A DNA stretch of 64,000 nt from the NCBI RefSeq assembly GCF_001953305.1, contig NZ_MTFE01000010.1, forward strand, positions 1,345,126 through 1,409,125, given 5' to 3'. Positions 44,178 through 51,841 of the stretch are shown here, piece by piece. The position numbers and the translations under genes were made by a program. The notes beneath the pieces were generated by a model, which was given only the letters and a program-made list of their open reading frames with translations, was not told the origin of the DNA and did not search any database. Position 1 is the first letter of the stretch. Each line of letters starts with the position of its first letter. Source of the stretch: Cnuella takakiae. GTDB lineage: Bacteria > Bacteroidota > Bacteroidia > Chitinophagales > Chitinophagaceae.

Positions 44178-45461
44178 TTATATCAACTTCCATTCTTTGC
44201 GGTACTCGCGATGCAACAGGGCATCTGCTTCTTTATCGCCCACAAATTTTTCCCGCTTATCGTTCCACTCCAGCTTGCGGCCAAGCCGCCAGGAGATCAG
44301 TCCCAGGTGCATGGGCATCGTTAGCCTGCGGGCATACTCCAGGTTCGACTCCGGCTGGGTGCGGTTCTTCACTGCATCTACAAAATTTTGCTGGTGGCCG
44401 GGTGAACGCGGTATGCTGCTGGCAACAGATGGAATGTCCTGCATCGTTTCACCGTTGATGGTGATCAGCCTGGTGTTGTAGTCGCAAAGCAAGGTGCCTT
44501 TATCACCTTCAAAATAGGCACCGATGTTTTTATCAGCTGCACCAGGCACATCAGGTGGATTGTGCGTCCAGAAAACTTTGAGGTTGTCAAATTGGTAATC
44601 CACATCAAGCCATTGCGGCGTATCGCCAATGCCCGGTGCTTTTTCCCCACGGGCATGGATGCTTTTCAATCCTTGCGGGTTCAGTGCCCAGAAAGCCACA
44701 TCAGCAATATGGCACCAGAAGTCGGCAAACACACCACCCGAATAATCGAGAAAATAGCGGTAGGTAAAATGACAGCGTTGCGGCATGTACTCGGTATAGG
44801 GTGCCGGTCCCAGCCACATGTCCCAGTTCAGGTTGGGCGGTGGCGCCATCACTTTGGCTGCGCCCAGGTCGGGCGGGGCGCCGGTTTTCCAGAGCCTTAC
44901 CGTATGCACCTTTCCGATGGCGCCAGACCGGATCAACTCCACCACGCGGTGGTAATTGTCGGTGGCATGTATTTGGGTACCCATCTGGAAAATGCGGGCC
45001 TGTTTTTTCATTACCTGCAACATCCGCCGGCCTTCTGCCACGTCGTAGGAGAGGGGCTTTTCGCCGTATACATCCTTGCCGGCATCAAAGGCCAGCGTAG
45101 CAATTTGCGCATGCCAGTGGTCGGGGGTGGCGCAGGACAGTGCGCCGATATCCTTCCGGTCCAATATGCGGCGGAAATCGCCATAGCCTTGGGCCCTGGT
45201 ACCTGGGTTCAGTTCGCGCAAAGTGGCCAGTGCCTTGTCTACCCGTTCGCTGTCCACATCGCAAAGCGCCACCACTTCCACGTCGGGCAGGGCGGCAAAC
45301 CACTTGAGGTGGGCCGTGCCCATACCACCCAGGCCAACGATGGCCATCTGCAGGCGGTCGGAAGGAGCGGGCATGCGCATAAAGGAGGGCAGCAGGGTGT
45401 AACCCAGTGTAGTAGCAGCCCCTTGTTTCAGGAAGCTGCGCCGGTGTAGCGGTTGTTGCAT
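44178..45461 (-). CDS. Tat-exported Gfo/Idh/MocA family oxidoreductase
   Basis: 427 residues. The start MQQPLHRRSFLKQGAATTLG is a twin-arginine signal (RRSFLK), so the enzyme folds with its nicotinamide cofactor before export. Rossmann motif MAIVGLGGMGTAHL (dinucleotide binding, about 39-52), GEKPLSYDVAEG (conserved EKP) and the C-terminal Gfo/Idh domain with CHIADVAFWAL. Exported members of this family in Bacteroidota include glucoside 3-dehydrogenases that make 3-keto-sugars; the DUF1080 gene in the divergent position fits this. The precise substrate is not readable. Confidence 0.87.
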   Translation of the reverse strand: MQQPLHRRSFLKQGAATTLGYTLLPSFMRMPAPSDRLQMAIVGLGGMGTAHLKWFAALPDVEVVALCDVDSERVDKALATLRELNPGTRAQGYGDFRRILDRKDIGALSCATPDHWHAQIATLAFDAGKDVYGEKPLSYDVAEGRRMLQVMKKQARIFQMGTQIHATDNYHRVVELIRSGAIGKVHTVRLWKTGAPPDLGAAKVMAPPPNLNWDMWLGPAPYTEYMPQRCHFTYRYFLDYSGGVFADFWCHIADVAFWALNPQGLKSIHARGEKAPGIGDTPQWLDVDYQFDNLKVFWTHNPPDVPGAADKNIGAYFEGDKGTLLCDYNTRLITINGETMQDIPSVASSIPRSPGHQQNFVDAVKNRTQPESNLEYARRLTMPMHLGLISWRLGRKLEWNDKREKFVGDKEADALLHREYRKEWKLI

Positions 45462-45584
45462 GGCAAGGCTTTAGGTTGCTTTAAAATAGGGATTGCAGCG
45501 CAATGGCCCATAGTTTTTTGCGCAAGCATTTGCGCCGTTCTTTTTCAATTTTCCTGCTTACATTCAGCGCCTACACAAATCACC

Positions 45585-46217
45585 ATGATGAAACCAATTG
45601 TTTGCCTGCTGATGGCTGCCCTGTTCCTTGCCTGTTCTCCTTCGCGTACCTCCAAAGGATGGATCAATTTGTTTGACGGCAAAACCCTCAACGGCTGGCG
45701 TGCCAGCGAAAACCCATCCACCTTCCGCGTGGAAGATGGCGCCATCGTGGTGCATGGCCCCCGTGCCCACCTGTTTTATGATGGCGCGGTGCAGCAGGCC
45801 AATTTCAAAAACTTCGAGTTCCGTACCAGGGTGATGACCACACCCGGCTCCAACTCCGGCATCTTTATTCATACCGGCTACCAGGAAACCGGCTGGCCCG
45901 AGAAAGGTTATGAAGTGCAGGTAAACAATTCGCAAAGCGACTGGCGCCGCACCGGCAGCCTCTATGCAGTGGATGATGTAAAAGAAGTGTATGTAAAAGA
46001 CAACGAGTGGTACACCGAATACATCCGCGTGGAAGGCAACCGCATCACCATCAAGATCAACGACCGCACCGTGGTGGATTACACCGAGCCCGCAGGCGTA
46101 GAAAAAGAACAGGGCCGTGCCCTCAAGCACCTCTCCAGCGGTACCATTGCCCTGCAGGGGCATGACCCCAACAGCAAGGTGTATTTTAAGGAAGTGCAGA
46201 TCAGGCCGCTGCCGTAG
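45585..46217 (+). CDS. DUF1080 (3-keto-disaccharide hydrolase type) lipoprotein
   Basis: 210-residue lipoprotein (lipobox LFLACS) with a single DUF1080 concanavalin-like domain: GWINLFDGKTLNGWRASENP, IFIHTGYQE, KGYEVQVNNSQSDWRRTGSL, IALQGHDPNSKVYFKEVQIR. The domain is known to hydrolyse 3-keto-glycosides or bind glycans. Divergent from the Gfo/Idh/MocA oxidoreductase, so oxidation at C3 followed by cleavage is a reasonable joint function. The ATG at 45585 starts the lipoprotein signal; a longer frame from 45453 is rejected. A heptamer array begins four bases after its stop. Confidence 0.87.
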   Translation: MMKPIVCLLMAALFLACSPSRTSKGWINLFDGKTLNGWRASENPSTFRVEDGAIVVHGPRAHLFYDGAVQQANFKNFEFRTRVMTTPGSNSGIFIHTGYQETGWPEKGYEVQVNNSQSDWRRTGSLYAVDDVKEVYVKDNEWYTEYIRVEGNRITIKINDRTVVDYTEPAGVEKEQGRALKHLSSGTIALQGHDPNSKVYFKEVQIRPLP

Positions 46218-46220
46218 GAT

Positions 46221-46440
46221 GGACGACAGACCACGGACGACAGACGGCGGACTACGGACTATGGACGACGGACTATGGACGACATTGAATGCAGCACACC
46301 TGAAATTGGGTAAGCCAACTATTGTCCATCGTCGACCTTCTTCGTCGTCCGTCGTCCTTGTTGTCGGTCGTCCTCGTGGTCCGTCGTCTTTATCGTCCGT
46401 CGTCTGCTTCCCATCGTCTATCGTCTATCGTCCATGGACC
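46221..46440. repeat. Large heptamer inverted array
   Basis: The left block, 46221-46283, is nine perfect-register 7-bp units: GGACGAC, AGACCAC, GGACGAC, AGACGGC, GGACTAC, GGACTAT, GGACGAC, GGACTAT, GGACGAC. After 39 unique bases, the right block, about 46323-46440, contains the complementary units (GTCGTCC, ATCGTCT, GTGGTCC and similar), partly interrupted by 2-base insertions. It fills the gap between the DUF1080 gene and the membrane acyltransferase gene on the same strand. The two blocks could form many alternative hairpins. Largest member of this family in the window. Confidence 0.88.
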
Positions 46441-46467
46441 ACCAACCATCCCCCATCCTCCATCCCC

Positions 46468-47589
46468 ATGCAGGTTGCCACTCCCATTCCTGAGCCCCGT
46501 ATTGCCACCCGCCTGCAGTCGCTCGACTTTGTGCGGGGGCTTACCATGGTATTGCTGACCCTGGAAAGTACCCGGCTGTACGAGCACCTGGAGCCTGCGC
46601 TGGCTGGTACAGCAGCTGAAGGCTTGCTGCGCCAGTTTTTTCACCATCCCTGGCATGGCCTCCGCCTTTGGGACTTAGTACAGCCGGTATTCATGTTTGT
46701 GGCGGGTGCTGCCCTGGCATTTTCCATGCACCGCTACCTGCGCGATCATGCCTGGATTTCGGCTTTTCAAAAAGTACTGAAGCGTTGCGGCTGGCTGTTT
46801 TTCTGGGGGGTACTCGACTATGCCGTGCGGCCCGGCGGGCTTTCATTCGAACTGTGGGATGTGCTCACGCAGTTGTCGTTTACAACCCTGGTAGCCTTTC
46901 TGCTGTTGCGCTTTCCGGCACCGGTGCAGGTTGCCGGCAGCCTGTTTTGCCTGTTGCTTCCCGAACTCTTGTACCGGTACACCCATATTCCCGGCTTCGA
47001 CCAGCCTTTTACCGACCAGCACAACTTTGGCAACTATATGGATTGGGTGCTTATGCGCAAGATCAACGATGGAGGGTGGGTGGCCATTAACTGCATCAGC
47101 ACCAGTGCCCACACCATTTGGGGCGTGCTGGCAGGGCAGTTGTTGCTGGGTGCAAAACCTGGAAGTACCAAAATCAGGAACCTCTTGTTAGCGGGTGGGG
47201 CTTTGTTGCTCCTGGGTTATGGGCTCGATCTTGCAGGCATCACACCCATCATCAAACGCATTGCTACCAGCTCCTTTGTGCTGGTTTCCGGTGGCTGGTG
47301 TCTCCTTTTACTCGCGCTGGCTTACTGGTGGATTGATGTAAAAGATCACCGCAAGGGTTTGTTCTTCTTTTCCCTTTTTGGCATGAACGCCATTTTCATT
47401 TACCTCTTCTTCGAAATTGTGGCCGCCCGCTGGTTCAACGATTATGTGCTGGCGATAACCAATGGTTTGCTGGGCTTTGTGCATTTCCCCGGAGTGCCTT
47501 CCTTGATTATTGGCTCCCTGGTGATATTTGCACTGGAAACGGGCATGCTGTACTTCCTGTACCGTAAAGGCATTTTCTTCAAAATCTAA
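46468..47589 (+). CDS. HGSNAT/DUF5009-like membrane acyltransferase
   Basis: 373-residue membrane protein with about ten helices. The N-terminal motif RLQSLDFVRGLTMVLLTLES, a His-rich loop FFHHPWHGLRLWDLVQPVFM and the following FVAGAALAFSMHRYL are typical of the heparan-alpha-glucosaminide N-acetyltransferase (DUF1624/DUF5009) group, which moves acetyl groups across the membrane onto sugars. The ATG at 46468 is chosen; a continuous frame to 46117 runs through the heptamer array and is not protein-like. It shares strand with the DUF1080 gene. Substrate unknown. Confidence 0.75.
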   Translation: MQVATPIPEPRIATRLQSLDFVRGLTMVLLTLESTRLYEHLEPALAGTAAEGLLRQFFHHPWHGLRLWDLVQPVFMFVAGAALAFSMHRYLRDHAWISAFQKVLKRCGWLFFWGVLDYAVRPGGLSFELWDVLTQLSFTTLVAFLLLRFPAPVQVAGSLFCLLLPELLYRYTHIPGFDQPFTDQHNFGNYMDWVLMRKINDGGWVAINCISTSAHTIWGVLAGQLLLGAKPGSTKIRNLLLAGGALLLLGYGLDLAGITPIIKRIATSSFVLVSGGWCLLLLALAYWWIDVKDHRKGLFFFSLFGMNAIFIYLFFEIVAARWFNDYVLAITNGLLGFVHFPGVPSLIIGSLVIFALETGMLYFLYRKGIFFKI

Positions 47590-47979
47590 ATTCTTGCGGT
47601 AAGCATGCTACTGTTGGCCACTTATATAGTGCGGCAAGCTTTTTCCTATTACATGGTTTAAAAATATTATTCGACACTTTGTGGCGGTTTTTTAAAGAAA
47701 AACAGGTTGAAACTGATTGGAATAGAGAAATTGCAACAAACCATTATTCACATTACTGAATAAAATATTTTACATCATTATTGTTGTTTGTTTAATTTCG
47801 ATGCAGAAATCGCAAGTTTCAAACAAGATATTGCTTGTTTATTAGCCGGTTTTGGTGAAAAATGGGCAATATCTTTTGAAATATTCAGGTGGAGCAAGTT
47901 AAATAGTAAAAATATCTGGTTTGACTTCCTGCGATGATTTTCCTGACAAATTCATTTCGTTTATAAAAACAGCCGCACA
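47590..47979. other. 390-bp A/T-rich gap upstream of glutamine synthetase
   Basis: No gene seen. The stretch is markedly A/T-rich compared with its neighbours. Partial promoter matches exist (TAATTTCG near 47794, TATCTTTT at 47870 with TTTG only 15 bases upstream), none convincing. A long regulated leader is possible for a nitrogen-assimilation gene, but no conserved RNA motif was recognised. Confidence 0.4.
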
Positions 47980-49005
47980 ATGTCTGTAGCAAAATTGGAG
48001 TACATCTGGCTTGACGGTTATAAGCCTATTCAAAGCCTGCGTAGCAAAACAAAAATCGAACGTGATTTTTCCGGTAAACTGGAAGATTGCTCCATGTGGA
48101 GCTTCGATGGTTCTTCAACCGAACAAGCTGAAGGTGGTTCTTCCGACTGCCTGCTGAAGCCTGTTTACATCGTAAAAGATCCCCAGCGTAAGAATGCTTA
48201 CCTGGTAATGTGCGAGGTTTTGAACCCCGATGGTACTCCCCACGAGTCGAACGGCCGTGCGCTGATTGAAGACGACGACAATGATTTCTGGTTTGGTTTC
48301 GAGCAGGAGTACTTCCTGTGGAACCCTGCCACGGATAAGCCCCTGGGCTTCCCCGAAGGCGGTTACCCCCGTCCCCAAGGTCCTTACTACTGCTCGGTAG
48401 GCGCTGCCAACGCTTATGGCCGCGATATCGTAGAGGAGCACCTCGACGCCTGCCTGGAAGCCGGCCTGAACGTAGAAGGCATCAACGCCGAAGTAGCTGC
48501 CGGTCAGTGGGAGTTCCAGATTTTCTCTAAAGGTGCCAAAGAAGCCGGCGACCAGATCTGGATTGCCCGCTACATCCTGGAGCGCATCGGTGAGAAATAT
48601 GGTGTTACCATCAACTGGCATTGCAAACCCCTGGGCAAGCTCGACTGGAATGGTAGCGGTATGCACGCCAACTTCTCCAACAGCACCCTGCGCACCTGCG
48701 GCAGCCGCGAAGTGTACGAGCAGATCTGTGAGTCGTTCCGTCCTTACATCAAAGAACACATTGACGTATACGGTCCCGACAACCACCTGCGCCTCACCGG
48801 CAAGCACGAAACTGCTGCCATCCACGAGTTCAAGTATGGTGTTTCCGACCGTGGTGCTTCTATCCGCATTCCCATTGCTACCGTTGAGCGTGGCTGGAAA
48901 GGCTGGCTGGAAGACCGTCGCCCCAACAGCGCCGCTGATCCGTACAAAGTGGCCGCCCGCATCATCAAGACCGTTAAGACGGCTGATGTGGCTGTTACCG
49001 CCTAA
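47980..49005 (+). CDS. glnII: Glutamine synthetase, type II (eukaryote-like)
   Basis: 341 residues, much shorter than type I (about 470) or type III (about 730) enzymes and the right size for GSII. It makes glutamine from glutamate, ammonia and ATP in the cytosol. Motifs: KLEYIWLDGYKPIQSLRSKT and MWSFDGSSTEQAEG (beta-grasp), FGFEQEYFLW (metal-binding Glu), GPYYCSVGA, INAEVAAGQWEFQI, NGSGMHANFS and the Arg-containing GKHETAAIHEFKYGVSDRGA region. It ends with a strong terminator. Single-gene unit with a long upstream gap. Confidence 0.93.
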   Translation: MSVAKLEYIWLDGYKPIQSLRSKTKIERDFSGKLEDCSMWSFDGSSTEQAEGGSSDCLLKPVYIVKDPQRKNAYLVMCEVLNPDGTPHESNGRALIEDDDNDFWFGFEQEYFLWNPATDKPLGFPEGGYPRPQGPYYCSVGAANAYGRDIVEEHLDACLEAGLNVEGINAEVAAGQWEFQIFSKGAKEAGDQIWIARYILERIGEKYGVTINWHCKPLGKLDWNGSGMHANFSNSTLRTCGSREVYEQICESFRPYIKEHIDVYGPDNHLRLTGKHETAAIHEFKYGVSDRGASIRIPIATVERGWKGWLEDRRPNSAADPYKVAARIIKTVKTADVAVTA

Positions 49006-49028
49006 TCGTTCATCCTGCCTCATCATAG

Positions 49029-49057
49029 AAAAAGGAACCCTGCTCGGGTTCCTTTTT
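49029..49057 (+). terminator. Terminator after glutamine synthetase
   Basis: AAAAAGGAACCC, loop TGCTC, GGGTTCCTTTTT: 12-bp stem ending in a T-run, 24 bases past the stop. Confidence 0.92.
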
Positions 49058-49201
49058 TATTTTGGATTTATGATCTCAAATTGCCGACAGCTTCCGAAGC
49101 AGGAAAGCCTACCTTTTTAAATACTCCAAAATCATAAATTAGAAGTCTTCGCCCGCAACCCAGGGTTTTCAGGTGGCCCCCAAGTATTAAATTCGTGCAC
49201 C

Positions 49202-50278
49202 ATGCCTGCAACCCGTATTGATGTTTCCCGCTTCCTGGAACTCTCCGCTGAACTGCCCGTATTTGATGTACGGTCGGAAGGTGAATTTGCACATGCCCAT
49301 TTCCCGGGAGCGCATTCCCTGCCCTTATTCAACAACGAGGAACGCAGCGTCATCGGCACGGCTTACAAGCAGGAGAGCCAGCAAAAAGCCATTAAAATTG
49401 GCCTGCAATATTTCGGTCCCCGTATGGTGAGCATGGTGGAAGCCGTAGAGCGCCAACTCGAGGGCCGACAGCGTAAAGCTGTAATGGTATACTGCTGGCG
49501 GGGCGGCATGCGCAGTGGAGGCGTGGCCTGGCTGCTCGACCTCTATGGTTTTGAAGTGTACACCCTTATAGGCGGTTATAAGGCTTTCCGCACCTGGAGC
49601 ATCCGCCAGATGAGCCGCGAATATCCACTTCAACTGGTAGGCGGTTATACGGGAAGCGGCAAAACCGAGGTGCTTGCCGAACTCCGGCGCAAGGGTGAAG
49701 CCGTTGTGGACCTCGAGGCACTGGCATCACACAAGGGCTCTGCTTTTGGCAACATCGGCATGACCAACCAGCCCAGCCAGGAAATGTTTGAAAATATGCT
49801 GGGCTTAGCCCTTTGGCAAGCCGAAACAAAGGCAACAGCCAGCAATAAAGGCATTTGGGTGGAGGATGAAAGCCAGCGCATTGGATCCGTCAATATTCCA
49901 ACGCCGCTTTACCAGTTTATGCTAGGCCGGCCGGTATACTTCCTGGAAATCCCGTTTGAAGAGCGGGTGCGCCACCTGGAACGCGGGTACGGCAAGGCCG
50001 ACCGCGAAAAGCTGGTAAACGCCATCCTGCGCATCCAGAAGAGGTTGGGCGGACTGGAAACCAAGAACGCCATCAACCACATCATTGAAGGCAATATTGC
50101 CGCAGGCTTCGCCATATTACTGCGTTACTACGATAAGTTTTACCGAAAATCTTTGGAGCTAAAGGCGGATATGGCCAGCCAGGTCATTCCCATTTGCTGC
50201 GAGCAGGTAGATGCCCGGTCCAATGCCCTGCAGATTCTTTCCCAACAAACAAAACAGGAACATGCCCGAACAATATAA
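49202..50278 (+). CDS. mnmH: tRNA 2-selenouridine synthase
   Basis: 358 residues. Replaces the sulfur of 2-thiouridine at position 34 of tRNAs with selenium, using selenophosphate. The N-terminal rhodanese domain carries Cys98 in the signature CWRGGMRS; a P-loop GGYTGSGKT (147-155) starts the C-terminal domain, followed by DLEALASHKGSAFG. Length agrees with the E. coli enzyme (YbbB/SelU). Its last 17 bases overlap the selD start, so both are made from one mRNA and probably translationally coupled. Start ATG at 49202 by homology. Confidence 0.94.
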   Translation: MPATRIDVSRFLELSAELPVFDVRSEGEFAHAHFPGAHSLPLFNNEERSVIGTAYKQESQQKAIKIGLQYFGPRMVSMVEAVERQLEGRQRKAVMVYCWRGGMRSGGVAWLLDLYGFEVYTLIGGYKAFRTWSIRQMSREYPLQLVGGYTGSGKTEVLAELRRKGEAVVDLEALASHKGSAFGNIGMTNQPSQEMFENMLGLALWQAETKATASNKGIWVEDESQRIGSVNIPTPLYQFMLGRPVYFLEIPFEERVRHLERGYGKADREKLVNAILRIQKRLGGLETKNAINHIIEGNIAAGFAILLRYYDKFYRKSLELKADMASQVIPICCEQVDARSNALQILSQQTKQEHARTI

Positions 50279-51317
50279 TCTTACCCAGTATTCGCACGGC
50301 GGCGGTTGTGGTTGCAAAATAGCCCCCGGCGTGCTGGAAGAAATTCTCCAGTCGCAGTTTGCTTTTCCCGATAATAAGAACCTGCTGGTGGGCAACCACA
50401 GCAAGGACGATGCAGCCGTATACGACCTGGGCAATGGCACGGCGGTGATCAGCACCACCGACTTTTTTATGCCCATTGTAAACGATGCTTTCGACTTTGG
50501 CCGTATTGCCTCTGCAAACGCCATCAGCGATGTATATGCCATGGGCGGCCGCCCCATTATGGCCATTGCGGTGCTGGGCTGGCCGGTTAATACCATTCCT
50601 CCATCGGTTGCCAAACAGGTGATTGAAGGAAGCAGGGCTATTTGCCAGGAGGCCGGTATCCCGCTGGCCGGTGGCCACAGCATCGATGCGCCTGAGCCCA
50701 TCTTCGGGCTGGCGGTCACCGGTATCGTGGATATCAAAAATCTGAAACAAAACAATACCGCACAGGCAGGGGATTACCTTTTCCTTACCAAAAAGCTGGG
50801 TGCAGGTGTACTGGCCACGGCGCAAAAGCGCGGGCTGATCAGCGATGCGCATTTTGAGCAGCTGGTAAACCAGTTGGCACGCCTCAACAACATTGGCGAA
50901 CAACTGGGCGCATTAGAAGGGGTACACGCCATGACCGATGTAACAGGTTTTGGCCTGCTGGGTCACCTTTCGGAAATGGCCGGTGGGAGTGGCCTCAGTG
51001 CACAATTGCACTACAGCCAGGTGCAGCAGCTGGATGGCCTGGCGCAATACCTGGACCAGAAAGTAGTTCCGGGCGCCACTGCCCGCAACTGGGCCAATGT
51101 GCAGCCGAAAGTGGGTATTGCAGAAAACCTGACCGATCCTCACCTGGTGAATATCCTCAACGACCCGCAAACCAATGGCGGCCTGCTGGTGGCTGTGGCT
51201 CCGGACGCAGTAGCGGCGGTGCAGGCTTTGCTGCGTGCTAATGGTTGTAGTGCTTTTACTAACCCAATTGGCCGGATGAAGGAGCAGGGAGCCTTGCTGA
51301 TCGAAGTAGGCAAATGA
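50262..51317 (+). CDS. selD: Selenophosphate synthase
   Basis: 351 residues. Makes selenophosphate from selenide and ATP, the Se donor for MnmH. The active-site loop SHGGGCGCKIAP has Cys16 and Lys19, matching Cys17 and Lys20 of E. coli SelD; here the catalytic position is Cys, not Sec. Other motifs: DDAAVYDLGNGTAVISTTDF, AMGGRPIMAIAVLGWP, GGHSIDAPEPIFGLAVTG and DVTGFGLLGHLSEM. I chose the ATG at 50262 (MPEQYNLTQY) rather than an upstream frame at 50211 inside mnmH. Followed by a terminator. Confidence 0.95.
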   Translation: MPEQYNLTQYSHGGGCGCKIAPGVLEEILQSQFAFPDNKNLLVGNHSKDDAAVYDLGNGTAVISTTDFFMPIVNDAFDFGRIASANAISDVYAMGGRPIMAIAVLGWPVNTIPPSVAKQVIEGSRAICQEAGIPLAGGHSIDAPEPIFGLAVTGIVDIKNLKQNNTAQAGDYLFLTKKLGAGVLATAQKRGLISDAHFEQLVNQLARLNNIGEQLGALEGVHAMTDVTGFGLLGHLSEMAGGSGLSAQLHYSQVQQLDGLAQYLDQKVVPGATARNWANVQPKVGIAENLTDPHLVNILNDPQTNGGLLVAVAPDAVAAVQALLRANGCSAFTNPIGRMKEQGALLIEVGK

Positions 51318-51341
51318 TCTGATCAATATTCAAATAAATAG

Positions 51342-51377
51342 GCAGGGTACTAATTTTTTAGGGCCCTGCTTTTTTTT
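51342..51377 (+). terminator. Terminator after selD
   Basis: GCAGGG (51342-51347) and CCCTGC (51364-51369) enclose 16 bases and are followed by eight T. GGGCCC occurs both inside and just after the hairpin. Confidence 0.75.
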
Positions 51378-51841
51378 GGGCCCTATCCCGACTATTTGAA
51401 TCAACAGCCAGGTAGGGCAGTTATACGCTTTACAACCATAAAGCATATTTATTTTAATAATTATTAAAAAATGATCAGGTGTATTCTTTTGGGGGTCAAA
51501 ACGCTTATTGTTAAGTGGTTTTAATTGCTTGCCGATAAGGGTTTTTTCTGTTTGTTTGTGGGCTGCAAGTCGGTATTTGGATGGTAAAAGACTTGCATAT
51601 TGATCAGCTAATGGTTACATTAACCATTGAATTTTTACTACACCGCTTCACCTGATGCGGGTTTTCCTCCCTTTTGGGCTTTCCTATATCCACCCCGATG
51701 ACCGTACCTGCCAACCTGCGAAGAATGCTTTAAACCGCTCTGCTCAGCTGACATGCACCCTTGTCCTGCTGGCTGTGCTTTTTGAAGCTTCAATGAGGAA
51801 ACCAAACCTAATTTTTTATCGGTAAGCCCTTCTTAACCTTA
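51378..51841. other. Upstream region of the glycosyltransferase fusion gene, with 8-3-8 palindrome
   Basis: 464 bases without a gene. AATGGTTA-CAT-TAACCATT (51610-51628) is a perfect 8-3-8 palindrome, a typical size for a dimeric regulator site, about 215 bases before the start codon. No clean TTTG/TAnnTTTG promoter pair was found. Confidence 0.5.

Noticed and set aside
46221..46440. CRISPR array
   Set aside because: Units are 7 bp, degenerate, without spacers of constant length, and no cas genes are present. The same reasoning applies to 63931-64000.
46117..46467. N-terminal extension of the membrane acyltransferase through the heptamer array
   Set aside because: The frame is open only by chance through repeat units (Ser/Arg/Pro-rich) and overlaps the DUF1080 gene end; homologues start near the Met at 46468.
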